NCBI GenBank assembly: GCA_016790705.1 | Contig: JAEUOT010000041.1 | Span: 1 to 53,870, forward strand | Length of the DNA stretch: 53,870 nucleotides | Reading direction: 5' to 3' | DNA from: Hydrogenophaga sp. | Lineage (GTDB): Bacteria; Pseudomonadota; Gammaproteobacteria; Burkholderiales; Burkholderiaceae_C | Shown here: positions 8,454 to 21,164 of the stretch, piece by piece | Position numbering within the stretch: position 1 is the first letter of the stretch | Layout of the letters: the number at the start of each line of letters is the position of its first letter | Notes under the pieces: model-generated | What the model saw: the letters and a program-made list of their open reading frames with translations, nothing else | Database searches by the model: none | What the model was told of the DNA's origin: nothing | Translations under genes and position numbers: made by a program

Positions 8454-9440
8454 ATGGACCTCGTCCGCACCCAGCCCATCACCGGCCCCGCCGCCTGGCG
8501 CGGCCCGGATTTCGACGGCGACACCCGCTGGCTACACGCCCTCACGCCCGACCACATCGCGCTGTTCGACGCAGCGCTGGCGCAGCTCAAGGCGCGCGGG
8601 CTGCGCTACCCGGATTTCGGTCGCGATGATTTCCCGATCCATGCGCTGGCGCCCGAACTGGCGCGTTTCGCCGACGAGCTGGAGAACGGCCGCGGCTTCC
8701 TGCTGCTGCGTGGTCTGCCGGTCGAGCGCTACAGCGAGGACGAGCTGAACGCGCTGTACTACGGCCTGGGTCTGCACATGGGCACGCCGGTGCGGCAGAA
8801 CCCGCGTGGCGACCTGCTGGGCGCGGTGATGAACGTGGGCGACGTGACGAAGAAGACCACCCGCGTCTACGAGACCAACCTCTACCTGCCCTATCACTCC
8901 GACCCGTCCGACGTCGTGGGGCTGCTGTGCGTGCGCAAGGCCATGCATGGCGGCCTGAGCAGCCTGGTCAGCGTGGCCGCGGTGCACAACGAAATCCTGC
9001 GCCGCCACCCCGAGCTCATCGGGCTGTACTACCGGCCGATGTACTTCGAGCACCTGTGCGAACCCCGGCCCAGCCTCTCGCCCATCTTCAGTTACCACCA
9101 GGGCAAGCTCAGTTGCCGCTACCTGCGCCAGTACCTGGAGCTGGGGCACGAGGTGATGCAGCAACCACTCTCGCGCGTGGAGATCGCGGCACTGGACCTG
9201 TTCGACGAGGTGATGCACGACCCGGCGATCCGGCTGGACATGATGCTGGAGCCGGGCGACATCCAGTTCGCCAACAACTATGCGGTGCTGCACTCGCGCA
9301 CCGCGTTCGAGGACGATCCCGACCTGTCGCGCCGGCGCAAGATGATTCGCCTGTGGCTCAAGATGGCCAACGCGCGCGAGCTGGCACCGGAGTTCCCGGG
9401 ACGCAACGGCTTCCCTGCCCCCGAGCCCGTCGCCGCCTAA
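8454..9440 (+). CDS. TauD/TfdA-family Fe(II)/2-oxoglutarate-type dioxygenase
   Basis: A 328-residue cytoplasmic protein with the TauD-fold facial triad: H148 and D150 in YHSDPSD, and H280 in YAVLHSRTAFED, with an Arg-rich strand (RRRKMIRLW, about 294-301) that would bind a 2-oxoacid. The ATG at 8454 has an AGGAG ribosome site; an in-frame GTG at 8412 that overlaps the kynA stop is the alternative. The substrate is unknown. It follows kynA by 38 bases on the same strand, so it may act on a tryptophan-pathway intermediate, but this is only positional inference. Confidence 0.82.
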   Translation: MDLVRTQPITGPAAWRGPDFDGDTRWLHALTPDHIALFDAALAQLKARGLRYPDFGRDDFPIHALAPELARFADELENGRGFLLLRGLPVERYSEDELNALYYGLGLHMGTPVRQNPRGDLLGAVMNVGDVTKKTTRVYETNLYLPYHSDPSDVVGLLCVRKAMHGGLSSLVSVAAVHNEILRRHPELIGLYYRPMYFEHLCEPRPSLSPIFSYHQGKLSCRYLRQYLELGHEVMQQPLSRVEIAALDLFDEVMHDPAIRLDMMLEPGDIQFANNYAVLHSRTAFEDDPDLSRRRKMIRLWLKMANARELAPEFPGRNGFPAPEPVAA

Positions 9441-9447
9441 GCCGGGC

Positions 9448-10539
9448 ATGGCGCCGCTCACGCTGGCCGACCTGCGCCGCCACGCCGTCGCGCGCAGCCT
9501 GTTCACACCCGTCACCCTGCCCCAGGCCATCGCGCGGCTGGGCTTTGTGCAGGCCGATCCGATCCGTGCGCCGGCCCGCGCGCAGGACCTGACCTTGCGC
9601 CACCGGGTGAAGGGCTACCGGGCCGGTGACCTGGAGCGGCGCTACGCCGCGCTGAAGGTCGAAGAGGACTTCTTCGTCAACTACGGTTTCGTCACGCCCG
9701 AGCTGCACGCGCTGATGCACCCCCGCAGCGCGCTGCGCGAATGGCCGGCCGAGCGCTGGGCAGAGGCCGAAGCGGTGTGGCACTTCGTGCACGCACGCGG
9801 CGAAGCCCACCCGCGCGAGGTCGACGACCACTTCGCCCACGGCCACACCACCAACGGTTTCGGTGGGCGCTCCAAAGCCAGCACGCAACTGCTGGACGCC
9901 ATGCACTACCGCGGCCTGCTGCGGGTGGCGCGGCGCGAGGGCGGCATCCGCCTCTATGCGGCCCACCAGCCGCAAACACCGCCGGACGACATACCCGCCA
10001 CGCTGGACCGGCTGGTCGACGTGCTGGTCATGAAATACGCGCCCCTGCCCCTGCCGGGCCTGCGGCAACTGGTGGCCATGCTCCAGCACGCGGTGCCGCA
10101 ATGGAAAGGGCAGTTGCGTCCCGCGCTGCAGCGCGCGATGCAGCGGCTGCCCCATGCCGAGGTGGATGGCGTGCGCTGGTTCTGGCCGGAGGGCGAAGAC
10201 CCGGCCTCGCGGCGCTGGAAAACCGAAGACCGGGTGCGCCTGCTCGCGCCCTTCGACCCTGTGGTCTGGGACCGCGACCGCTTCGAGCGCCTCTGGGGCT
10301 GGGCCTACCGCTTCGAGGCCTACACCCCGCCGGCGAAACGCGTGCGCGGCTACTACGCGATGCCCCTGCTCTGGCGCGACGAGGTCATCGGCTGGGGCAA
10401 CCTGTCGGTGGTCGATGGCCGGCTGCAGGCCCGGCTCGGCTACGTCGGCGCAACGCCTCCCGCCGGGAAGCACTTTCAGCGGGCCCTGGACGCCGAACTC
10501 GCGGCCATCGCCGACTGCCTGGACGTCAGTTGGGCTTGA
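9448..10539 (+). CDS. YcaQ-type winged-helix DNA glycosylase
   Basis: A 363-residue member of the HTH_42 / COG3214 group (AlkZ, YcaQ/AlkX), proteins with tandem winged helices that unhook alkylation crosslinks from DNA. The catalytic-type motif reads QADPI, with Q35 and D37 forming the QxD pair known from YcaQ rather than the QxQ of AlkZ. Further support is the block ALKVEEDFFVNYGF and the C-terminal LLAPFDPVVWDR. It starts seven bases after the TauD-like gene. Its last 14 bases overlap the 3' end of the opposing TctC-like gene. Confidence 0.83.
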   Translation: MAPLTLADLRRHAVARSLFTPVTLPQAIARLGFVQADPIRAPARAQDLTLRHRVKGYRAGDLERRYAALKVEEDFFVNYGFVTPELHALMHPRSALREWPAERWAEAEAVWHFVHARGEAHPREVDDHFAHGHTTNGFGGRSKASTQLLDAMHYRGLLRVARREGGIRLYAAHQPQTPPDDIPATLDRLVDVLVMKYAPLPLPGLRQLVAMLQHAVPQWKGQLRPALQRAMQRLPHAEVDGVRWFWPEGEDPASRRWKTEDRVRLLAPFDPVVWDRDRFERLWGWAYRFEAYTPPAKRVRGYYAMPLLWRDEVIGWGNLSVVDGRLQARLGYVGATPPAGKHFQRALDAELAAIADCLDVSWA

Positions 10540-11500
10540 TGTCGTTCTTGCGGATGACCTCGGCCATCGCGGCGGTGTCGGCGGCGATGCGCTTGGCCAG
10601 GCCTTCCGGCGAGGTCCCCGCCACCTGCCAGCCCTGATTGAGGATCTTCTCGCGGATGTCCGGGCGGCGCACGATCTCGGCCAGCAGCGTGGCCAGCTTC
10701 TGCACATGGGCCTTGGGCAGCCCGACCGGCGCGGCCACCGCGTTCCAGATCTCCAACTGCAGGCCGGCAACGCCCGCCTCGGACAGACTGGGCAGATCGG
10801 GTGCCACGCTGCTGCGACCCGCCGAGGTCACGCCGATGGCCTTGAGCTTGCCGCCCCGGACCTGTGCCAGCGCCAGCCCGGGCGGCAGCAGCGCCATCTG
10901 CACCTGCCCGCCGATGAGCCCGGTGATCACCTGCGGGTTGCCCGGGTAGGGCACGTGCACGGGGGAAATGCCTGCCTTCGACTTGAGCAGCTCCATGCCC
11001 AGGTGGGCCACCGTGCCCACGCCCGGCGTGCCGTAGTTGAGCTTGTCGCCCTGCGCCCGGGCCGCGTCGAAGAAGGCCTTGCCGCTCGCCGCCTGTGCGG
11101 CGGGCACCGCCAGCACCAGCGGCGACACCGCCAGCAGCGACACCGGCTGCAGGTCCTTGAGCGGGTCGTAGGTGGTCGCGGGATTGAGGATCTTGGCGAT
11201 GGTCAGGTTGCCGTTGATCATCAGACCCAGCGTGTGGTCGTCCGTGGCCCTGGCGACCGCATCGGCGCCGATGTTCCCGCCCGCGCCGGCCTTGTTCTCC
11301 ACGATCACCGGTTGCCCCAGCGCCTGCGACAGCGGCTCGGCGATGGTGCGCGCCATCAGGTCGGGCGAGGAGCCCGCCGGAAAACCGACCACCAGCTTCA
11401 GCGGCCGGCTGGGCCAGCCCGTCTGGGCGAACACGGAGGAGGCACAGACAGCCAAGGCAAGCGCGGAGGCGATGGCGTGGCGACGGGGGAGGCGGAACAT
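10526..11500 (-). CDS. Tripartite tricarboxylate transporter substrate-binding protein (TctC/Bug family)
   Basis: A 324-residue periplasmic solute-binding protein. An N-terminal signal peptide (RR, then a hydrophobic core, likely cut near residue 25 after VFA) is followed by the family opening WPSRPLKLVVGFPAGSSPD and the anion loop KAGAGGNIGAD. Later blocks YGTPGVGTVAHL and VPYPGNPQVITGLIGGQV are also typical. Bug proteins bind small carboxylates. No TctA/TctB membrane genes are next to it, so it is an orphan receptor. It lies 21 bases downstream of an FAD monooxygenase gene on the same strand. Confidence 0.93.
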   Translation of the reverse strand: MFRLPRRHAIASALALAVCASSVFAQTGWPSRPLKLVVGFPAGSSPDLMARTIAEPLSQALGQPVIVENKAGAGGNIGADAVARATDDHTLGLMINGNLTIAKILNPATTYDPLKDLQPVSLLAVSPLVLAVPAAQAASGKAFFDAARAQGDKLNYGTPGVGTVAHLGMELLKSKAGISPVHVPYPGNPQVITGLIGGQVQMALLPPGLALAQVRGGKLKAIGVTSAGRSSVAPDLPSLSEAGVAGLQLEIWNAVAAPVGLPKAHVQKLATLLAEIVRRPDIREKILNQGWQVAGTSPEGLAKRIAADTAAMAEVIRKNDIKPN

Positions 11501-11521
11501 GCGGGGATTCCTTGAAACGGA

Positions 11522-12745
11522 TCAGTCCGCCAGAGGATCGGGCGGACCGCTGTAAAGCCAGGGATTGTCCATCAGCGACTCGCCCGCCACCGCCATCGCC
11601 AGATTGCGTGCCAGCCGCAGCGCGCCGCTGGCGTGAAAGATCGTGCCGTTGCGCTGTGACCGGCTCTGCACACGGGCGTTGCGCTGCCAGCGCGTCTGCG
11701 CATACCGCGCGAAGATCGAGGCCCACTGCGGCTGCCCGCTGGCCTCGTCGGCCAGTCGCCCCAGGGTCCAGGCGTCCTCGATCGCCATCGCAGCGCCCTG
11801 CGCCAGGTAGGGCCGCAGCGGATGGGCCGCATCGCCCAGCAGCGCGATGCGCCCGCGCGCGTGCTCCGCTGCGCTGGCGACCGGCGCGCGGTCGTTCAGC
11901 GCCCACAGCTTCCACTCGCCGACACCGCCCAGCATCGCGCGCAGGTCCGGGCAGACCGGCCCCAGCGCACGCAGCAGATCGGTCTGCCGGGCCTCGTGAC
12001 TCCAGCTCTGCGGATCGCTGCCTGCGGGGCCGCCGTGGCCATGGCCCAGCATGCCCTCGACCACCGCCACCACGTTGAACCACTCGCTGCGCCGCACCGG
12101 GTAATGAACCACGTGGACATGCGGCCCAAGCCAGGCCGTGACCACGGGTTCGCGCAGCAGCCCCGGCAGATCGTCCGCGGAGACCATGCCACGGTAGGCC
12201 AGGTGGCCGCTGACCCGCGTCGGATGGGCGCCCAGCATCTCCGAGCGCACACGGCTCCAGAGACCGTCGGCCCCCACCAGGGCGCCGGCCTCGTAGACGG
12301 CTTCGTTTTCGCAGGTCACCCGAACCCCGTCGGGCCGCTCCTCGTAGCCCGCCAGCCGGCTGTCCAGATGCAGGCGTATACGGGATTCGAGCCGCACCGC
12401 GTCCAGCAGCAGGCCATGCAGGTCGACCCGGTGAATGGTCGCGTAGGGCTGCCCGTAGCGGGCCCGGCTCAGCGCGCCCAGGCGCATCCGGCCCAGCGTC
12501 ACCGAGCGGTGGGCATCGCGCACCTGCAGCGCCTCCGGGAACGCCGCCACCGCATGCAGCGCCTCCGTCAGGCCCCAGGCGTCGAGCACCCGCACCGCGT
12601 TGGGACCGAGTTGCAGACCGGCACCGACTTCACCGAACGCAGCTGCCTGCTCCAGCAGGTCCACTTCCACTCCGGCGCGTGACAGGGCCAGCGCACACGC
12701 CAGCCCGCCGATGCCGCCGCCGGCCACGACCACCTTGTTGTTCAT
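11522..12745 (-). CDS. FAD-dependent aromatic-type monooxygenase
   Basis: A 407-residue class A flavoprotein hydroxylase. The Rossmann fingerprint GGGIGG is at residues 9-14, the DG motif appears as VGADGLWSRVR, and the FAD-binding GD motif as LLGDAAHPLRPYLAQG near the C-terminus. The sequence style resembles salicylate 1-hydroxylase and 3-hydroxybenzoate 6-hydroxylase, so the substrate is probably a hydroxylated benzoate or related aromatic acid, but no residue I can see fixes it. It is followed by a TctC-like carboxylate-binding protein, suggesting uptake coupled to ring hydroxylation. Confidence 0.88.
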   Translation of the reverse strand: MNNKVVVAGGGIGGLACALALSRAGVEVDLLEQAAAFGEVGAGLQLGPNAVRVLDAWGLTEALHAVAAFPEALQVRDAHRSVTLGRMRLGALSRARYGQPYATIHRVDLHGLLLDAVRLESRIRLHLDSRLAGYEERPDGVRVTCENEAVYEAGALVGADGLWSRVRSEMLGAHPTRVSGHLAYRGMVSADDLPGLLREPVVTAWLGPHVHVVHYPVRRSEWFNVVAVVEGMLGHGHGGPAGSDPQSWSHEARQTDLLRALGPVCPDLRAMLGGVGEWKLWALNDRAPVASAAEHARGRIALLGDAAHPLRPYLAQGAAMAIEDAWTLGRLADEASGQPQWASIFARYAQTRWQRNARVQSRSQRNGTIFHASGALRLARNLAMAVAGESLMDNPWLYSGPPDPLAD

Positions 12746-12818
12746 GGCGGCGATTGTGCCGATGCCGGTTCACCGGAGCTTGACGAAGGTCAGGGGATGT
12801 TCAGGCGCCGCGCCGCGG

Positions 12819-13910
12819 TCAGGCCACCCGGTGGAACCAGAGCAGCGACAACCCGCTGGCGAGCAGCACCAGCAGCGCCCCCAGCAGGGCCAGCAGGCCG
12901 GAAACCTCGGTTTCCCGCTTCTCGACCGTCAGCCGGGAGCTCAGCGATTCGTAGACCTGACGCAGGTTGTCGGCCGTGCCGGCGTAGAAGTACTCGCCCC
13001 GGGTGTCACGCGCCACCGCCTTGAGCGTCTCCTCGTCCAGCCGCACGCGCATCGACCAGCCCTCGAACCCGATCACCTCGCCGGACACCGTGCCGATGCC
13101 GACGGTGTAGACCCGCACGCCCCGGTCGGCCGCCATCTGAGCGGCCTCGACCGTGTCGACCCCGGTGGTGCGCTGGCCGTCGGTCAGCAGGATGATGGCC
13201 GCCGACGAATAGGAGCCGGGCGGCACCGGCTGGAACGGCTTCTTCCCGGCCGGCGGCTGATCGATGGCCTGCCCCTGCGGCGCGAACGGATCGCTGCTGC
13301 GGCCGTAGGTCACGCTGGCCAGGTCGACCTGCCCCGGAAACAGCTCGGACAAGGCCACCACGATCGCACTGCCGATCGCGGTGGCCCGCTGCAACTGAAA
13401 CCGGTCGATGGCCGCGTTGAGGTCCTCGCGGCTGAGCGTGATCGGCTGCACCACCTGGGCCGAGCCGGCAAACGCCACGATGCCCACGCGCACCTGCCGC
13501 GGCAACTGCTTGAGGAAGGCCTTGGCGGCCTGCTGAGAGGCCACCAGCCGGTTGGGCTGCACATCGGTGGCGCGCATGCTGCCGGAGACGTCCATCGCCA
13601 GCATGATGGTCTGCTGGTCGGACGGCAGGCTCAGCGTCGCCACCGGCCGCGCCGCCGCCAGCAGCAACACCGCCAGCGCCAGCCCCAGCAGCGCCGGCGG
13701 CACATGCCGGCGCCAGGCGCCGCCGCCGAGCGCTTCGCGCACCAGTGACAGGCTGGCATAGGACAACGCCCGCCGCCCGCGCCGCCGCTGCAACCACACA
13801 TACAGCAGGACCAGCCACGGCAGCAGCGTCAGGCCCCAGAGAAATTGCGGCCAGAGGAAATTCACCGGCACCTGAGCCAGCCGCTGCCAGACCGCGTCCC
13901 AGGCGTTCAC
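12819..13910 (-). CDS. BatA-like VWA-domain membrane protein
   Basis: A 363-residue inner-membrane protein. Two N-terminal hydrophobic helices (about 22-40 and 72-88) precede a von Willebrand factor A domain with an intact metal-ion-dependent adhesion site DVSGS at residues 107-111, and a final helix lies at the C-terminus (about 336-358). The layout is that of Bat/aerotolerance VWA proteins. Translation starts at a GTG that overlaps the DUF58 stop (GTGA). It is the third member of the MoxR - DUF58 - VWA module, thought to work as an ATPase with a VWA adaptor in envelope maturation or stress. Confidence 0.88.
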   Translation of the reverse strand: MNAWDAVWQRLAQVPVNFLWPQFLWGLTLLPWLVLLYVWLQRRRGRRALSYASLSLVREALGGGAWRRHVPPALLGLALAVLLLAAARPVATLSLPSDQQTIMLAMDVSGSMRATDVQPNRLVASQQAAKAFLKQLPRQVRVGIVAFAGSAQVVQPITLSREDLNAAIDRFQLQRATAIGSAIVVALSELFPGQVDLASVTYGRSSDPFAPQGQAIDQPPAGKKPFQPVPPGSYSSAAIILLTDGQRTTGVDTVEAAQMAADRGVRVYTVGIGTVSGEVIGFEGWSMRVRLDEETLKAVARDTRGEYFYAGTADNLRQVYESLSSRLTVEKRETEVSGLLALLGALLVLLASGLSLLWFHRVA

Positions 13911-14908
13911 GCCGCCGCTCCCTGAGCCACGGGTCCGGACAGCGGCGAGCGCAGCCGTCCTGGCCAGCGCCGACGAAGCGCCACGAAACGCAGCACCGCC
14001 TCGACCAGATCGTCGGCCGTCGACAACTCCAGGGTGTCCACGCCCGCACGCGCCAGGCTGTCCCGCAGCGTGGTCTCCCGCCGCGCGGCCAGGGCGGCGA
14101 AGCGCCGACGAAAGCCCGGGTCGTGGGTATCGACCAGCACCTGCTCCCCGGTCTCGGCGTCGCGGATCGGGATCAGTCCCAGGTCGGGCAGCTCGCGCTC
14201 AAGCGGATCGAGCAGCCGGACCGCCACCACATCGTGCCGCCGCGCCAGCTCCCCCAGCGGCGCCTCCCAGCCGGGCTCGCTGATGAAGTCCGAGACCACG
14301 AACACCGCCGAGCGCTGCCGGATACCCAGTGCCGCCGCCGACAGCAGATCGGCCAGCCGGGTCGGCCCATTGCCGCCGCGCATCGCCCCGGACCGGGGCC
14401 TGCACAACCGGTGCAGCAACTGCAGCACCTGCGTCCGCCCGCCCCGCGCCGGCAACACCGCATCGACCGCGGCATCACCCCCCGCGCCGTACAACATCGC
14501 GCCGATCCGGTTGCCGTGCCGCCCGATCAGACGCGCCAGCACAGCGGTGAACGCCTGCAGCAGCTCCCGCTTGCGCCGCTGGCCCGACCCGAAATCGACC
14601 GAGGCGCTGAGGTCGAGCAGGAACCACGCCGCCATCTCGCGGTCCTCGGTGAACACCCGCACATGGGGCAACTGCAGACGCGCGGTCACGTTCCAGTCCA
14701 TGTGCCGCACATCGTCGTGGTGCCGGTACTCGCGCAGGTCGGCCAGGTCCAGACCGGCGCCGCGCATCAGCGTGCGGTGATCGCCCTGCAACAGACCGTC
14801 GAGCCGACGGATCACGGTCCACTCCAGGCGCTGCAACAGCGCCTGCGCGTCGGTCGGCACCGCCGCAGGTTCCGCCGCGCGCCGTCGTCTGAACAGGTCC
14901 AGCAACAT
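13907..14908 (-). CDS. DUF58 domain protein
   Basis: The middle gene of a MoxR-DUF58-VWA module. The 333-residue product carries the DUF58 core block YRHHDDVRHMDWNVTAR and a VWA-like segment FLLDLSASVDFGS; no membrane helix is evident. I placed the start at the ATG at 14908 because GGAG lies five bases before it. The alternative GTG at 14923 overlaps the moxR stop and adds five residues. Its stop overlaps the next gene. The biochemical role of DUF58 is not settled; partnership with MoxR is known from conserved gene order. Confidence 0.88.
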   Translation of the reverse strand: MLLDLFRRRRAAEPAAVPTDAQALLQRLEWTVIRRLDGLLQGDHRTLMRGAGLDLADLREYRHHDDVRHMDWNVTARLQLPHVRVFTEDREMAAWFLLDLSASVDFGSGQRRKRELLQAFTAVLARLIGRHGNRIGAMLYGAGGDAAVDAVLPARGGRTQVLQLLHRLCRPRSGAMRGGNGPTRLADLLSAAALGIRQRSAVFVVSDFISEPGWEAPLGELARRHDVVAVRLLDPLERELPDLGLIPIRDAETGEQVLVDTHDPGFRRRFAALAARRETTLRDSLARAGVDTLELSTADDLVEAVLRFVALRRRWPGRLRSPLSGPVAQGAAA

Positions 14909-14913
14909 GGGCG

Positions 14914-14917
14914 CTCC
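14914..14917 (-). promoter_or_regulatory. Ribosome binding site deciding the DUF58 start
   Basis: GGAG on the minus strand, five bases before the ATG at 14908. It lies just inside the moxR stop region, so ribosomes ending on moxR can restart here. It favours 14908 over the overlapping GTG at 14923. Confidence 0.5.
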
Positions 14918-14919
14918 GT

Positions 14920-15921
<1,002 letters not shown>

Positions 15922-15936
15922 CAGAGGCTCCGGTGA

Positions 15937-16860
15937 TCAGAACGGGGGCAGGCCGGCGGCTGCGGCGGCACTCTCGATCGGCACAGCAAAACCGATGCCC
16001 AGGAAGGTGCGGGCCCGGGTCGGGTTGAGGATGCCGGTCACGACCCCGACCACCTCGCCGTCCATGGTCGCCAGGGGCCCGCCCGAATTGCCGGGATTGG
16101 CGGCCGCATCGAACTGGATCAGGTTGTCGATCTCCTGCTGACCTTCCGGCGACTTGAACGACCGCCCCAGGCCCGAGACCACGCCGGCCGAGGTCGACGG
16201 ACCGATGCCGAACGGAAAGCCCACCACCACCACCTCGTCACCGGGCAGCAGACCGGCGGTGGTCCGCAGCGTCGCGGCGCGCAGGTCGTCAGGCACCTTG
16301 TGGGCCTGCAGCACCGCCAGATCGTGCTGCGGCTGCGCGCCGGTGACGCTGGCCTCGGACTCGCTGCCGTCCGCAAACACCAGCCGCAGGCTCTGCGCGC
16401 TGTGCACCACGTGCAGGTTGGTCAGCACCACGCCCTGGTCCTGGATCACGACGCCGGTGCCGATCCCGTGCTCGACATCCCGTCCCTTCCCGTCCTTGAC
16501 GTAGGCGATCACCCGCACCACCGACGGCCGGATCTTCTCGGCGGCCCGCGCCGCACGCGAGGGCAGGCTCTGGGTCGTGAGGGTGCGCAGGACCGCGGCG
16601 TCGATGTCTTTCTGGGTCAGGGCGCGCGGCGGGTGGTCGGCCTGCCACCACCACACCACCCCCAGCAGGCCCGCAAGAACGAGCCAGGCCAGCCACAACC
16701 AGCGCGGGTCTCGTGCCGCCGCGCCGATGCGTGACCGGCGGGAGGCGGTCGCCCCGACGCCTGCCGGCGAACGGGTCTGCTGCACACCGTCGTCGGCGGA
16801 CGGTGCCACCGGAGCGGGACCGGCGCGGGCCGACGGGCTGTAGAGGGGGGTCTTGCGCAA
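15937..16860 (-). CDS. Membrane-anchored S1C (DegP-like) serine protease
   Basis: A 307-residue protein: an approximately 50-residue Pro/Arg-rich cytoplasmic N-terminus, one membrane helix (about 54-71), then a trypsin-like domain with H150 (LTNLHVV), D180 (HDLAVL) and S259 (GNSGGPL). It ends right after the protease fold, so the usual PDZ domain is absent. The start is a TTG, preferred because AGAGGAG lies five to six bases before it; upstream in-frame starts would run into acnA. It sits between acnA and moxR on the same strand and may be transcribed with the MoxR module. Confidence 0.86.
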   Translation of the reverse strand: MRKTPLYSPSARAGPAPVAPSADDGVQQTRSPAGVGATASRRSRIGAAARDPRWLWLAWLVLAGLLGVVWWWQADHPPRALTQKDIDAAVLRTLTTQSLPSRAARAAEKIRPSVVRVIAYVKDGKGRDVEHGIGTGVVIQDQGVVLTNLHVVHSAQSLRLVFADGSESEASVTGAQPQHDLAVLQAHKVPDDLRAATLRTTAGLLPGDEVVVVGFPFGIGPSTSAGVVSGLGRSFKSPEGQQEIDNLIQFDAAANPGNSGGPLATMDGEVVGVVTGILNPTRARTFLGIGFAVPIESAAAAAGLPPF

Positions 16861-16865
16861 CGCGA

Positions 16866-16870
16866 CTCCT
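16866..16870 (-). promoter_or_regulatory. Ribosome binding site deciding a TTG start
   Basis: AGGAG on the minus strand, five bases before the TTG at 16860-16858. No ATG or GTG in the protease frame has a comparable site, so this decides the start. Confidence 0.55.
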
Positions 16871-16924
16871 CTGGCATCCGAAGCGGACGCATGGTTCACA
16901 TGATGCCGCGTCGCCGACCCGGGC

Positions 16925-19660
<2,736 letters not shown>

Positions 19661-19775
19661 GGGGCATCTCCTTGCGGTTCGCGGCCCATTGTGTGCAGCG
19701 CGAATGCCTGCACGCGGCGCGCGGTTTTCCCCCGGGCTGCGCAAAACCGGGCGATGCGGGACAATCCTGCCCCTG
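19661..19775. promoter_or_regulatory. Divergent acnA / trhP promoter region
   Basis: A 115-base gap between divergent genes that must contain both promoters. Beyond the acnA ribosome site I see no convincing -35/-10 pair. GACAAT lies shortly before the trhP ATG but is too close to be assigned with confidence. No gene is visible. Confidence 0.45.
19668..19673 (-). promoter_or_regulatory. Ribosome binding site deciding the acnA GTG start
   Basis: AAGGAG on the minus strand, seven bases before GTG 19660-19658. An ATG that lies between them is out of frame. This site excludes the longer upstream reading frame. Confidence 0.6.
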
Positions 19776-21152
19776 ATGAAAGCCCCCGAACTGCTCCTGC
19801 CCGCCGGCTCGCTGCACCGCATGCGCGCCGCCTACAACTTCGGCGCCGACGCCGTCTACGCCGGCCAGCCGCGCTACAGCCTGCGCGCGCGCAACAACGA
19901 ATTCCGCCTCGAACAGATCGCCGAAGGCATCAACGAAGCCCACCAGCGCGGCAAGAAGTTCTTTGTCACCAGCAACCTGATCGCGCACAACGACAAGCTG
20001 CGCACCTACCTGCGCGACCTGCAGCCAGTGGTGGAACTCAAGCCCGACGCGCTCATCATGGCCGACGCCGGCCTGATCATGCTGGTGCGCGAGCAGATGG
20101 AAAAAGGCCTCTGGCCCGAGGTGCCGATCCACCTCTCGGTGCAGGCCAACACGACCAACAGCGCGGCGGTGAAGTTCTGGCAGAAGCAAGGCGTCAGCCG
20201 CATCATCCTCAGCCGCGAGCTGAGTCTCGATGAAGTCGCCGCCATCCGCAATGACTGCCCGGACATCGAACTCGAGGTGTTCGTGCACGGCGCGCTGTGC
20301 ATCGCCTACTCGGGCCGCTGCCTGCTCAGCGGTTACTTCAACCGCCGCGACCCCAACCAGGGCACCTGCACCAACGCCTGCCGCTGGGAATACAAGACCC
20401 AGGCCGCGACCACCGACACCGACACCGGCGACGCCGCCCCCACGGCCAAGCTCGACGGCTTCAATTTCGCCCAGGAAGACGAAAAAGCCGCCAGCGCCTT
20501 CTCGACCACCGGCAGTGGCCAGCGCCACCCGGAAGCCAACAAGGTCTGGCTGATCGAAGAAGCCGGCCGCCCGGGCGAGCTGATGCCCATCATGGAAGAC
20601 GAGCACGGCACCTACATCATGAACAGCAAGGACCTACGCGCCGTCGAGCACGTGGGCAAGCTGGCCGCCATGGGCATCGACTCGCTCAAGATCGAAGGCC
20701 GCACCAAGAGCCACTACTACGTGGCGCGCACCGCGCAGGTCTACCGCCGCGCCATCGACGACGCGGTGGCGGGCAAGCCCTTCAACCCCGAGCTGCTGCT
20801 CGAACTCGAAGGCCTGTCCAACCGCGGCTACACCGGCGGCCTGATGGAGCGCCGCCCGGCGCAGGACTACCAGAACTACATCACCGGCCACAGCGAAAGC
20901 CACCGCAGCCAGTTCGTGGGCGAGGTGCTGCAGGTGCGCGAAGACGGCTGGGCCGAGGTCGAGACCAAGAACCGCTTCTCGGTCGGCGACTGGCTTGAAA
21001 TCATCCACCCCAGCGGCAACCGCGTGCTGCAGCTGGACGCGATGCAGAACCAGGACGGCGAGACCATCACCGTCGCGCAGGGCAGTCCGACCAAGGTCTG
21101 GGTGCCACTGGCCGCGCCCAGCGAAGGGGCGCTGATCGCCCGCCTGATCTGA
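19776..21152 (+). CDS. trhP: U32-family tRNA hydroxylation protein TrhP (YegQ)
   Basis: A 458-residue member of peptidase family U32, the length of E. coli YegQ, which works in prephenate-dependent 5-hydroxyuridine formation at the tRNA wobble position. The N-terminus [24 protein letters not shown] is cut by the diagnostic block around residues 167-206, with four cysteines (C175, C182, C198, C202) within [24 protein letters not shown] and ACRWEY; they likely hold an Fe-S cluster. The ATG at 19776 matches the family start. The gene is alone on its strand, divergent from acnA. Confidence 0.92.
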   Translation: MKAPELLLPAGSLHRMRAAYNFGADAVYAGQPRYSLRARNNEFRLEQIAEGINEAHQRGKKFFVTSNLIAHNDKLRTYLRDLQPVVELKPDALIMADAGLIMLVREQMEKGLWPEVPIHLSVQANTTNSAAVKFWQKQGVSRIILSRELSLDEVAAIRNDCPDIELEVFVHGALCIAYSGRCLLSGYFNRRDPNQGTCTNACRWEYKTQAATTDTDTGDAAPTAKLDGFNFAQEDEKAASAFSTTGSGQRHPEANKVWLIEEAGRPGELMPIMEDEHGTYIMNSKDLRAVEHVGKLAAMGIDSLKIEGRTKSHYYVARTAQVYRRAIDDAVAGKPFNPELLLELEGLSNRGYTGGLMERRPAQDYQNYITGHSESHRSQFVGEVLQVREDGWAEVETKNRFSVGDWLEIIHPSGNRVLQLDAMQNQDGETITVAQGSPTKVWVPLAAPSEGALIARLI

Positions 21153-21164
21153 GCAGGCGCCGGC

